Source of the DNA: Nissolia schottii
Lineage: Eukaryota; Streptophyta; Magnoliopsida; Fabales; Fabaceae
Reading direction: 5' to 3'
NCBI GenBank assembly: GCA_003254905.1
Contig: QANU01006985.1
Coordinates: 1,177,442 to 1,241,441, forward strand
Length of the DNA stretch: 64,000 nt
Shown here piece by piece: positions 12,502 to 25,300 of the stretch (positions are counted from its first letter, which is position 1; every line of letters starts with the position of its first letter). The notes beneath the pieces were generated by a model that did not search any database, had not been told where the DNA came from, and saw only the letters and a program-made list of their open reading frames with translations. A program made the translations under genes and the position numbers.

Positions 12502-15124
12502 TCAAACACTAAGACACAGCAAGATAGTAGTGCACATGAAGCTTAATACCAGCATGACCATTGAGTCAACCTCCCTAATTGGTACAGCCAAAGAAGTGGC
12601 AGTTTTCTCATGCTTCCCAAGATCAATCATGATCTCAAACTTGCAAGCACTTTGAGGTGGTGAAGGATTTATAGTAGTAGTAACTGATAAACCATTGAAT
12701 GAACATGCATCTTTCCTCTGATCCATGGTTTGATAGTACATATTAAATGCATAAGAAGCATTGCCCTTTGTGTCCAATCCACTACAAGATGACCCTGGTG
12801 AGAGGCTAGTGCAATCAGCATAAGTGCAAGCCTTGCTTATGCTCTCACCAAAGCTAGGATCCATGGCATTTGCCTGTGGTGACATCACACACCATTGCCT
12901 AGGCAAGTACCTGACCCCTTTTGCAGCAACAAGTGATTTCCCACCTCCTAAATTCAAAGGGTATTTGATGGAACCATCAAAGTTGAAGATGCCCCAATGC
13001 CTCTCAAAAGGGCCAGGGTCAATGCTCTTTGCATCCTCATCTATGAGTCCAAATAGGTACACCTCTGGTGGGGTTGACCTCTTTGGAGTCCCTACTTTCT
13101 TCACAATCCTGGCAATTAGGCCTTGGTTGAACCTTTGTGCACTCTTAATGTTTGCATTTGAGGTTCCATCTGTGGGCCAACCGACCTGTCATGAGAAAAT
13201 ATTAGGTACATTAGCAACATTCTAGAACACGAAAGATTCTTGTATCGATATAATTCTAATATTTTAAATTTGAGGGAGTTCTATTTTTTAACCTAATTTA
13301 TTCTTTTAATCATCTCATACATGGACTTGTTAAAATTTAAAATTGAAATTAATGACATGAATTCAAAATTTGACAAGTGCATGTATAAAATGAGTCTGAG
13401 AATAAGTTAGACTAAAAAGTAAGACTTTCAAACTTTTACCTTTAAATTTAGACACGTCTACAAGAAAAATGAATCATATAGGCTTTATTTAAAATACAAT
13501 CACATGTTATGATGTAAGTGTGTCGAAGTATTAAATTTGTGTTTATAAAAAAAATATTTCCTAAAACAAATAGATAATGATGGCATGTGCCATAGCTGGA
13601 AAAAAAATATTTAAAAGAATATTCCGTAGGATAAATATAAAAATGTCATGTGTGCAAAATGAATGTTATAGAATACCTCTCCAATTAAGACAGGCATTGA
13701 TCCAAAGCCATTCTTCTCAAGGGCTGAAATGAGGGTATCAAAGTTTGCATCAAAGACATTGGTGTAAGTTATGGAGCCATCAACAACAGGGGCAGCAGAG
13801 CCATCAAAGAAAGCAAACTCTTTAGGGAAGTTAGGGTCAGCATCAAGGCTTAGGAAAGGGTAGATGTTGAAGGTTAGAGGGCCACCATTTTGGCTTAGAA
13901 ACTTGATTATGTTGATCATTTGGTCTTGGATGTCTGGCCTGAAGTTCCCACCTGATGGAAGGCCACTATCACTTTGGTACACATCTGCATTCAGTGGGGT
14001 TGTCACCTTCACTTGCCTTCCTAAACCTGCTTTTATGAGTGCTGCTTGGATGTTCTGTATGGCTGGGAATGTGGAGTTCACAAATCTTCCATTGTATGTC
14101 TTGAGAAAAGCTTCATTTCCCACGGCAACGTACCTAGGAGTTTCGCAAAATATATACTTCTTAAAAAATGTAATTCACTTGCAACTTTTGCTCAAGGAGT
14201 AAGTTCTAGCCCAAGCAATATGCATTTGGACAAGAAAATTGCAAGACAATCATAATATTCATCAAAATTAAGTGTCAGAATAGTAACTTACACATAAAAA
14301 ATTGAATCTATTATATCTCATCCGATCATCACTATGATTTCTATTAAAAATGATGTATTCTTTCCTCTGATTGAGAAAATTACTCTTTGAATAAATATGT
14401 AACTGAAAACATCATAAATGCCAATGGTCATAGAGCAAGAGAAAGCCTTGTTATGTTATATTAATTATTAAGTTATGTTATTTGAATTCATTGGTCATAA
14501 AATATTGTATTAACTCAGAAGTCATCTACCATTAGATGAGATTTTAATAGGATATAAGTCCTATTAAAATATCATTTAATGATAAATAATTAGCAAGATG
14601 ATCCGGTGTTTCATAACAAATGAGTACATATAACATTTTTTGTTTGATATATGATAATACATTTGGTCATTTCATTAACAATGTAATGAAAATGGGAACC
14701 AATAATATGCCTCAAATCTATGTTTCTCTCGTAGCATCCAAGAAATTTTGATAAATAGTGTAGTACTATATTATTACCTTATGTCAACCCCATTCTTGGA
14801 TATGTAAGTGGACACATTTTGTGTGACCCATGAAACAGCTGCATTGACATTGCTTGCAAGGGATTCCAAGAGGTCATTGGGTATGCCAACCATGACCTGA
14901 ATCCCAGAATTTCCAAGAGCCTTAAGTGCTCCTGGATCTGCCTCAAAGAGCTTCACTTTATTGAATCCATTGTCCTTCATAAGCTTCACAACTACTTGTG
15001 GTGATAAGGGGTGCGTCGAACGCGTTCCCCAATTACAAGCAAAGCCATAAGCACCCTTTGCCAACCCTTGGCTTAGTATACAAAGTGCTAACAAAAAACA
15101 TGTAGTAAAATGTTGGAGTTCCAT
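12502..15124 (-). CDS. Glucan endo-1,3-beta-glucosidase, GH17 plus X8/CBM43, probably GPI-anchored
   Basis: Three exons, 15124-14778, 14133-13677 and 13185-12502, give 495 residues. The protein starts with a signal peptide ([20 protein letters not shown]), then a GH17 barrel that hydrolyses beta-1,3-glucan (callose) at the wall or plasmodesmata. The likely acid/base Glu is in [10 protein letters not shown] (residue 123) and the nucleophile Glu in VLIGEVGWPTDG (residue 268, at the exon 2/3 junction). An X8/CBM43 domain with spaced cysteines starts at [13 protein letters not shown] (about residue 366). A hydrophobic C-terminus ending TTILLCLSV fits a GPI-anchor signal. It resembles the plant endo-1,3-beta-glucosidase 5/6/8 group. 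All catalytic and junction residues are present, so the gene looks functional. Confidence 0.95.
14530..14581. repeat. Palindromic hairpin in glucanase intron 1
   Basis: ATTTTAATAGGA at 14541-14552 and TCCTATTAAAAT at 14559-14570 form a perfect 12-bp stem around a 6-nt loop. The arms extend to 23 bp with two mismatches. It is a small MITE remnant or a chance AT palindrome. Confidence 0.5.
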
Positions 15125-16986
15125 GTTGTGTTTTATCCTCTCTTTTTTTCTTGTCGTCTTACTTCTATTTTTGGAGTTGGCTATGTCCCAACACCAACAT
15201 ATATGAAGCTGATTATGTTCAATAGATTAATTTTAAAAAGTGGTGAAAAAAAATTCGTGTCCTTTTATTCAGTAGAAAGTTACGTAAAGAATTGCACGAA
15301 GAGTCAAGAAAGCACTTGATTCCAAAACCCCGTTTGATAATGACACCAACGCATAACCTTTTCCTTAAATATACTTCCAACGCATAACAAAACATTTTTG
15401 GCTTTTTTTTCTTGAAAATGCGTACGTGGTAGGAGAGGGAGAACAATCTAGCAAAGAAAGGTAGAATCAAACTAAAAGGCAACTTAATATTCAGGGTAAG
15501 CCTTTGACCAAAAGACCTCATTAGGAAGAAATGCACATTTTCACTTCGTTTTGTTTTATTTTATTTTTCTTTTGCATTTAAAATTGCTTTTATCCTCTAC
15601 TACTGGATTTGGGATTCCCTACGGATCTTAACAGAATCAAGTTTCCTTTTAGTTACCAATATTGACGAACCAAGCTCCTGTAAAGGAAAAAAGAAAGGTT
15701 TCTTTACGATTTTATTTTCTCCATTTCTATCAATTATACTTAGTGTTCTCTATTTATTTATTTATTGTTTGGTATCTTCCTTATTTTAAGTTGTATTCCT
15801 TTCCTCGATTTATTAAATCAGAAAACTTAATCTTCCAACACACCCATGACAAGAGGCAGGCAGGAGTTTCATCGCTAGTCGTTTTCTCTTTTCTCAGAAA
15901 GTTTCGAATATAATCTTTATTTTGGTAAAATAGCTCCAGAATATTCACTTGAATTGCAAAGCATTGTGATTTTGTAAATCTAGAGGGCAGCAACAAGAAA
16001 ACTTCGACAGAGCAAATGTTATACCGAGTAACATTGCAGGTGCAAGATAATATTGCATAGTATTACCTAAACGGTTAGCAAGATCATAAGATTGCTTAAG
16101 ATAGACCATTCAAAGCAATTTATGCAAAATTTGTCATAATTTTTTAATCAAAATTACAACATAAGTAAAATAAATTATATGGAGGAAAAATCGACTGATA
16201 CACAACTGATAACAAAAAAAGAATACATGTTAGGCACAAACACAATCATTATTAAGACAGATTGCCAAAACACAGTCCCATATCAAATCGACATTTCTAT
16301 TTATATACAATTTATAACGAAAAATGTTTAGAAGTCCTAACTTATCAAACTATTTATCAATATACCTATTTCTATAAATCACGGTTAACATTTTGGAAAC
16401 AAAAAATAGGAAGAAATAAAAAAATGAATAGATTGATAAGTAGGTTAATGATCATTCACAAATTCAGTCACGTTCCTGCTAACCCAAAATCTCTTCAACA
16501 GAAAATAGTTACACCAGTGGCTCATAAGAAGCATGAAAGCTGTAAGTTATTCGAAATAGGTTCGAACTTNCCATCTCTTTTGCCTCTGTTGTATACATTA
16601 TGAATGGCAAATATATGATCTTTCTCCTCATGAAAGACACATGGGTTTCATATAGTACACAGTTATTATCATACAACAAAAGTCTGATCGGAAACAACCT
16701 CAATCAGAGCTTCGGAAACAACCTCAATCAGAGCTTTAGCTATTGTCCAAATACTGCACAGACAAATGGAATTAGGTGCAAACGAATATTGGGAGGTCGG
16801 ATGAAACCAAAATTACTTTTCTATTGCCTTTCTACAAAACTGTTAGTACCAACAAAAAAAACATCCCATAAAAGATTAATAGCAAAAGACTATAATATTT
16901 CTTCTTTCCAAGCCAGCCAAAATTGACAGCGGCAATGCACTGAAGAATTTATCTTGGTGAATCCTAACGGTGGCATTGTAAGATAG
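15125..16986. other. Glucanase upstream region and 3' flank of the ARF-GEF gene
   Basis: AT-rich intergenic DNA with no supported gene. It contains a single ambiguous base at 16570 and a perfect 24-bp tandem duplication at 16689-16712 and 16713-16736. The last few hundred bases should include the 3' UTR of the minus-strand ARF-GEF gene. Confidence 0.5.
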
Positions 16987-19270
16987 CTATGGCAAAAGAG
17001 CTTTCAGTTGGGCTTGAAATAGATCACCAAGAACTCCCCGAACATCCATCTGATCAAAACCAAAGGAAAGGATTATCAGTTTCTCAAAGGAGGGATTGCT
17101 TACCCAAAAAAAAAAAGTCTAACAGCATAAAATCCAACACTCCATCACTATCCATCTGTAAATTCTTTGATAGGTTTTAATTTTCTTTCCATAAAGTACA
17201 TAGAAAATCAATTAGTGGAAATCAATTAGATAACTGCTTGGGTTTTATCAGTTGTGTGAACTTGGAATCCACCCAATACTGCTACTGATGGCATAGAACA
17301 TAACTTCCTTTTTAATGGGATAGTATCCCATCTACTTAAATTTCAGCCAGTGCAGACAACCAAAATTTATCAATTAATTGCAGTCTCTGATTATTGCAGA
17401 AATAAGAAATTACCTGGTCACAGCAAACAAGCTTCGTTAGCAAAGGATAGAATTCTCTCAGGTGTCTTTTGAAAATCTTATGGTTCATAAAACACATGCT
17501 TTGAAGCACCTGAAAGAGCAAGGTTAATAAATATTAGTTTATAATACAAGAATGAACACAGGAAGAAGCTTAGCAAACAATTGTTAGTAAGCTACAACGA
17601 ATTTCATCTAGTTAATTGAAAAGCAAGCTACTAAAGCAGGCAAAAAGTAAAAACCCAAGCTAAGTCCCCTTTGGGTTTTTATAGACACAGCAAGTTGTCA
17701 GAGAAAAGAAGGAAGGTTAGGCAAGAACGGAAAGGTATTCAGAGCATTTGAGAAAAAATAAAATAAAAAAGTAACGAGAAGAAAATAATGTAGCATGACT
17801 ACCCAACCCCTCTCTGCATATAGGACATGGCATTTCCTCTGTACCACTCATGAACAAAACATCAAGGACTATAAAGTAGCCTTTTAATTAGAAGCGAATT
17901 CATGACAATCAAGGAAGACAGCTAGAGAGAGTTTATGCTTCTCTCTTTAGGGTAAGAAGAAGTAGCATTTCTGTTAACAGAAATGAAATTAAAATCAGTC
18001 TGTTATCAGAATTGAAATGAAAATCAGTCTACAAAATAAATGTTTTCTAAATATATTATTGAGTTTCAAGATCATCCACTATCAGTGTTGTATGCAATCT
18101 GCAAACAAGAAAAGTGCTAAGATAATTAAGGTTTTTCTATTACAATAAAAGCTTTTAACAGTTTTTAAACAAGTGGCATCATATATTTCACTGGTAGCAC
18201 ACATTGTAATACTCCTCACATTGATGAAAGACAAAGCCTTGTTTTAATAAATTTGCATTTTATTTATACATTCAGATACGAAATTTACAATGCATTAATC
18301 AAGTATATGACAGGCAATGTTACAACACTGAGTAGAATGCAAGTCAACTTTCATGTATCATCATGGAGTATAAATGTTTTACCTTAACAATGATAGGAGC
18401 ACGAAGCTCCAAAACACGATGAACATCCATGTTTGCAGTTTCTCCAGTAGTAGACTGGAGATCAGATGCCTCCCTGAGCACCTGTTCACAGAAAGATACC
18501 AGTTTCTCCTCAGCTATCCTTTCAAATTTCTCTTCCGCATCAGAATGTTGAGTAATACTTGAGCTATCCACCGCAGAATCATCATCTTGAAATCCACCAG
18601 AATGTGGACTTTTTTCTTTGTTTGTCTCAAATCCATATGTTGATTTCTGTAATATGTCCAGATATATGCCAGTACCAGCTAATTCCTGGCGAAGAAGATT
18701 TATTGGTGGCCTGTTCCAGAATTTAGTCATGCTTGTGGTCCTCAAATAGAACAAAATGAAGACATAAGATAAGGATAATTTTAATACCTTTCATCAGGAA
18801 TTTGGTGCATGCGAGTTCTAAGGTTGGAAGATGAATTATACGAAGCAGCAAACTCTAACAAAGACAACAAGATGTCCATTACAGAAATCTTCTGTTGTGC
18901 TTTTAACTTGGTCCAATATTTCTTCTGCAAATAGTTTAAAAGGCTTTAGATGGGAGAAGTTACAAAAACCTCCCCCTCCCCATTACTGTCACTGACATTC
19001 CCATCAAGAAAATTTTTACTACGGCTAGTAGATGGACTGTAAAGCCTTTCCAGCACTCACCACCAAGTTATTTAAACAGATGGGTTTCAAATTGCAATCT
19101 ACCTCTTTCTCTCACATATGCAGTGTGAAAAGACAGTGCATCACACTGAAGGTTTAGGGGATGAGGGGGCAAGAGGAAAATCCTTTGCCCTTTACCACAA
19201 ACAAACCCTTGAGTAAACAAATACTTGACAGCAAAATCAACCAAAAATCTCCAATCTATTTAAAATGCAA

Positions 19271-19305
<35 letters not shown>

Positions 19306-22300
19306 GAGAGAGAATAGAAAATAACATACAAACCTGAATACCATCAATTGCACCGAGAAGCAATAATTGTGTAATGCACTTCCCCCTGACAGTTACTAGC
19401 AAAGGATTCTCCTCATTCTTGGTATCAGGCTCTACATTATCAGCAACCTAAAATGGAGCAAAGTAAGACAAGTATTCATATGAAAATCCAAAGGTGAATG
19501 TTACATTGCCACTATAAGACAGCATAATACCCTAATTGGAGAAGCTGGTTGAGAAGCATCTGATACACGGGGTTTAGATTTTGAAGTAAGATTTCTAAGG
19601 AAGAGATTGTCCATCATATTTCCCATTATCCGTTGACCTAATGTTTGACTCCTCTGGAGGCCCCCATCTGCACCTTTGGGAGTTCTTCCTGATGGCGATG
19701 GAAGGCCTACAAATATAAACCATTCCTTAATGTCACTAACCATATTCATTGGTTCTTTAGTTTCAATTAATGCCCAGGTTCCACTTCATTTTTTTTTTCT
19801 TTTTTCTTTTGAGTGTACGTTCTTATTTCGAAATCCCATAATGAGGGGAGGAGAACTTTAAATCAGCCTCTTCACTTCATTTTTGTGTGACTAACCTATT
19901 TAATAACTGATAATGCTCCGCAGTTATCTGACTGAAGATATAGACAATTTTACTCTTTTGTCCCTATCATACAAACTATTTACAAAAGTACCCCTATTTT
20001 GAAACATATTACAAGAGTACCACTGTTTTGAAAACATATTACCGGAGTACCACTGTTTTGAAAAAGTTTTTGTACTTTTGCATTGTGCAAAGCATGGTAT
20101 GTTTCAAAACAGTGGTACTTTCGTAAATAGTTTAGCCGAAACCATGGTACTCCTGTAATATGTTTCAAAACAGGAGTACTTTCATAAATAGTTTGTATGG
20201 CAGGGGCAAAAGAGTAAAATTGTCGAAGATATAAGAGCATGCTTAAAAATGCACTCAACCAAAAATGCGAAAAACCTAACCTTCAGACTGCTCTACATTT
20301 GCGTGAGATGTCGAATCTTCAATTTCATCAGCATTTGTAGTTGAGGATGCCAGGGGGGATAATTTCCCGTTATTATTGGCATCAAGTTGATGGTCACCCA
20401 CCTCATTGCCAATGGGCTTTAAGGTTACATGGTCACCTGCATTGGCCTCAGAATCTTTAATAATGCCTCCATGGTTTCTCAGATTTTCAAAACTCAAAGC
20501 ATTGAGCAGTTCTAGAGGTTGCGTTGTGTATGAAGCATCCCTGGAGGTCAATGTTAAATAAATAGGCACGTTAATATCAGAATAATTACAATGAATGTTC
20601 AGAAAATGACAGAAAAATTTGCACCTTATGCTTTTAAGTAATGTGTCCCAGTCACTGTCACTGAATTGATGTCCTCCAACTTCAATGAGGTGCACCAAAG
20701 CACCAAGAGATATTGAGACCACCGTTTGATCTGTCTTTTTGGCACAATCTAACAGCAAACTCAGCAGTGGTGGCAGCATAAAACAAACCTCCTGGAAGAA
20801 AGTTTCCTCATGAATGATCTTTATATAATTCAACGACAATTAGATAATAATTACCACATAATTATAATGCCAATATTCTTATATCAATGCTTCCCCCCCC
20901 CCCCCACCATAAAAAAAAACAACAGGAGGACATAATCACTTTGTAGGCAACGACATCATTCCATGAAACAGAAGGAAATTCAGAGTCGTCCATGCCAAGT
21001 CCAAGTACTACTGATCTGCAGAAAGCACTCAAATTCCAGAAGGGATCATTGTGTTAAGGACTTGTATTCAGTGCTTAGTTTTGAGCAAGGTTTCACGATG
21101 TCATCTAATGAGTAGGATGTACAAAAATTTAGATCCGAGATTACAAAGCCCACTTTGATACATCTAATGCTAGACAACAAAGCCACTCAGCAATCAAAGT
21201 TACAAGAATAGAAAACAATCCTGTTATTATTTACCTTATAGAATGTGTTAAAAAGGTTGCATAGCAGCTGAAGTGAATGTATGCTTGTTTCACGAAACCA
21301 ATCATCATCAGAAGAAACAAAGCCCTCCTTTCCAGCATGTCTCACATGATCAAAAATTGGAAATAGAACTCGGTGAAAAATACTCTCCCAAAATGATGTA
21401 GAAAACTTGCTACCTCTTTCATTGAGTAAATCAAACAAGACTTCAAGTGCACAACTTCTGACCTCAGGTCTCTGATCCGATGTTAGATCAGATAACCCAG
21501 CCAGCATTGGGAACCAATAATGCTCAGTAACATCCAAAGTAGCATTTGAATTGGCATCAATAGGCATTAAAGCACCTCCAGGAATAAGACCCTTCAGTTT
21601 ACAAATAAAACCAATTAAAATAGGGTTGACAGCAAAAACTAAATAAAGTATCCTTACTCTAACAATCAACAATTTTACATTAACTAAGCAAAGCCATGCT
21701 GCTCCAATTAGTTTTCCCATAAAACTCTGGCACATACCGTGGTGGAAAGCAACATGATATCAATGCCAAACTTTGTTTTTACTCAGAAATGCCTCATCTA
21801 TAATAAAAAGATTTAAGCATTTGGAAAAATAATAATAAATTAGTCTAGCTTCCAACATCTAGTGTCATCTCTGAACTTAAAGATATCATACTCCGGAAAA
21901 GGGAAAGATGCGTGAATGGATAAAATATTATAAAACACATCTCGGGGTAAAACTAAATGGATGCTGATAGAAAACTAGAATCTATTCAATCTCATTCGTT
22001 ATTAGAGACTCTTAAGAACAATATAATCTAAGAATGCAATTTCCAATTGAAAATAAAGAACAAACCTCTGCAAGACGGTCCTCACAGATTCGCAGGAGTG
22101 CAATAGCCTTCAAACTAATACGATGCGAACTTTTATTGTTGGCAAACCTGATCAGACAATTCACGCAATCCATGAAACAGTCTCCCACTACTTGATCAAA
22201 GTGTTCTAAGATAACTGCAAATTTTCCATCTGTTAGATACACCACAATTGTAACAGAAGACAGCAACGACAATATCAAGAAAGTCATTCCTACCCTGTTC

Positions 22301-25300
22301 AACATTTTCAAATGCACTCTCAACAATTGCTTCCAATTCGTCATCTGCAGCAGCTGTAAAAATCATAAATACACTGCGCCAACCAGACTTTATACTCCCA
22401 ACCTTAGATTTTATCATCTGCAATAGGCAACAGTACCAACTGAGTTTTACAAATATACAGAATGACAGTCAGCACAAATGGAAAAATAATCAAAACTTAA
22501 GCCAACTACACCTGAACAATGCAATCAACAATTAGCCTCCTTTTGGATTCACTTTGACTATTCCGCATAAGAACAACAAATGGTTTGAGAATATCATTTT
22601 GGAAAGTGAAATTGGCCAGTTCAGCACGCTCCAAATACTTCATACCAAGTTGTCTTAGAGAATCTATGGCATACATAGCAATTTTCTCATCATGATGACT
22701 CCCTGCCGATATAAAGTGATTTGCTAGAACAGACCAGATTCTAGCCCAGACCTGAAACACATAATCAAAGCTTACAAACGCAATTTACAAGACATGAAAT
22801 ATCAAAATGATAAGCACATATGTGCAATTTCAGTTCATAGATTACATACCATACGTATACGAGCCATATTGTAATAACTGATTTCAACAAGTTTTTGCAA
22901 GCTGAAAACACGAGCTGGAGTTTGTTTTAGCTCTTCAGCTGACACACCACAGAGAGCAGTGACGAATTCCACAACTGAATCACTAGGTAGTTTAACACTA
23001 TTCATGAAAACTTGTTCAGCAGGTTTGCCAGCTAACTCTCTTAGAGACTGAACAACGGCATCCCTGGAGATTTGATTTGATCCATGCATGACAGTAGCAG
23101 AAATAGAAGGAGTAGATGTTATGAATTCAAGACGAGAAACACATTCCAGAACTGCATTCCATGTGTCTTGAAGGGCATTCATGTCTGACTCACTAATAAT
23201 CAACAGTGTCCGCAAGGCTTCCACATTTTTACTACGCATTTCCTTGGGGGCATGCAAGAAAGTAAACCTGAGGCTCAAAAAAGAAACTTGTCAACTGCCC
23301 CAAACATCAAGATTGAAAGATGGCATCCTGTATTCTCATGCACAAAACATGATACTTGCCTAGTCTGTCAAAATAAAGAAAAAGCATACAAGGAGGAATG
23401 CAGGGAAATATCATACCTGACCAGAGATGTTAAAAATGCATAGCGCATAGTATCCATTCCAAGCACATATGTAATATGTATGCCAGCTTTAAAGCCCTCC
23501 ATCAAGAGAACAACACGGGGCTTATTCTCACCTTCCTCCATAGTTACAGAGAAAGTAGCAAGCAAAGGCCACCCAACAGCTTCTACCATGGGCCTTACAA
23601 GTTCAATATGCTGGGCAGTGTAGAAAACCCCTCTTTTCACCCCCTTATTCCTGAATATAGCTTGTGTTTTCTTAATTATGGCCTCACTTTCAGACTTGGC
23701 ATCTCCTGATGACTTACTTCTAGGGAGTGCCAAGTTAAGAATACTAACAAGGCGTCCTTCTTCACCTTCTGGCTTCTGTCTGCTGCTTTTTCCAGTAAAT
23801 GACGTCTCATCTTTCATTTTAATCTCTTCTTTGACAATGGAATCATAGATCTCTTCCAGCAACTCTCTAGGGGCACATTCTTCAGCATCATCCCTGGCAT
23901 TCATGCGAACAAAATCTGACTTTGACATCTTAGGCCACACCATTGGATTATGAGCATCAGTATTTAACATGATAACAGCATAAGCAAGAACATATGCTGT
24001 ATCTGCGTTTTTAAAAAGGCCCGGGTTGTCTGCACAGTATCTGCCATAGACAACATGCACAAAAAGAAATTGCAATTAGTACAGAAGGTACAAATTATTA
24101 CCAAAGGTAGAATTCCCACAAAATATGAAAAACGTGTTATTAGTGGACACTATATGCATAAATCAGAATCTTGAAATAATCAAAACTGATCATTAGGACA
24201 AGACAACCAACCGGTATTTGAGATTTAAAATAACACTCAGACATCTCAATCCCAGCCCACATGAAGAGAAATAATGAGACAGCTATGATTTTCCCTTTTT
24301 CCCATTAGATTCAAGTAAATGATAACTGACTATGGCAAAGGTCAAACAAAATATATGTTTAAAAAACCCCAGCCTAGGCAAGGGGAAATGAAGGAAAGTA
24401 ATGTATAAAACAGCCATTACCTCTCCGCAAACTTTTCCATGATTCGATCTATTTTTTGAGCTTCTCCAGGAAGTCGGAACCCTTTAAGAAATTCTCGGAT
24501 TGCAGTGTCAAATTTCATTCCAGAAAATTTCATGGAATCTACATAAGCATGCATAACAGCAAGGGGAAACTCTTCATGTTGACCTAAATAGTCACCAATT
24601 ACAGCCTGAAAGCAACCAACAGTTATATATTACAAAATAAACTTGAATATAATGGTAGATCAAAAAGCAAATTAACTATATAAGTGTTACAACCTTATCC
24701 AGATTGGGAGTATTTTTCAAAAATTGAGCAACTGAAGCAGGCGTGTTTTCCACCAACTTATTTGATTTTAGATATTCCACCCCTTTCATTGGTTTCCTGT
24801 TGAACTAAGAGATTATTAAAACCATTAGTCAGCCCCAGACTACAGCTTGGTCATTATACAAAGGAAGGTTCAGACAAATCTCCTTTCACTGTTAAGAAGT
24901 TTAAAGAAAATATGATCCAATACCTCAGCAATGGCAGCCTCCAATGTAGACTTGTGAGCCTTAGCCTTCTCAAAATCACTGGTTACATCTTCCCTGGATC
25001 TTACTTCAAGAGAATCCTCAGGTGAAGACCTTTCTTGCTGATTATTTTTTACCTTTTCCAATTCCCTATGTGATTGCTCCCAATCAACCAATGATTTAAG
25101 CACACTCACAAGACCCTGACAAGATAAAGAAAATGGGATCAATCAGCAACTCAACAAATGAATTACTGGCTTGCGATAAGAAAGGCAACAACTAAACCTA
25201 CTTGAAGCGATGAACCTTTAATTGAAGCTGTTTGAGAAACAGCAGCTGAATTTGGATCAGCATTTTGGGTCCCTTGAGCTATTTTGGATAGAGTGGTAAC

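Noticed and set aside
12824..13225. 133-codon plus-strand ORF
   Set aside because: Antisense shadow of the glucanase third exon.
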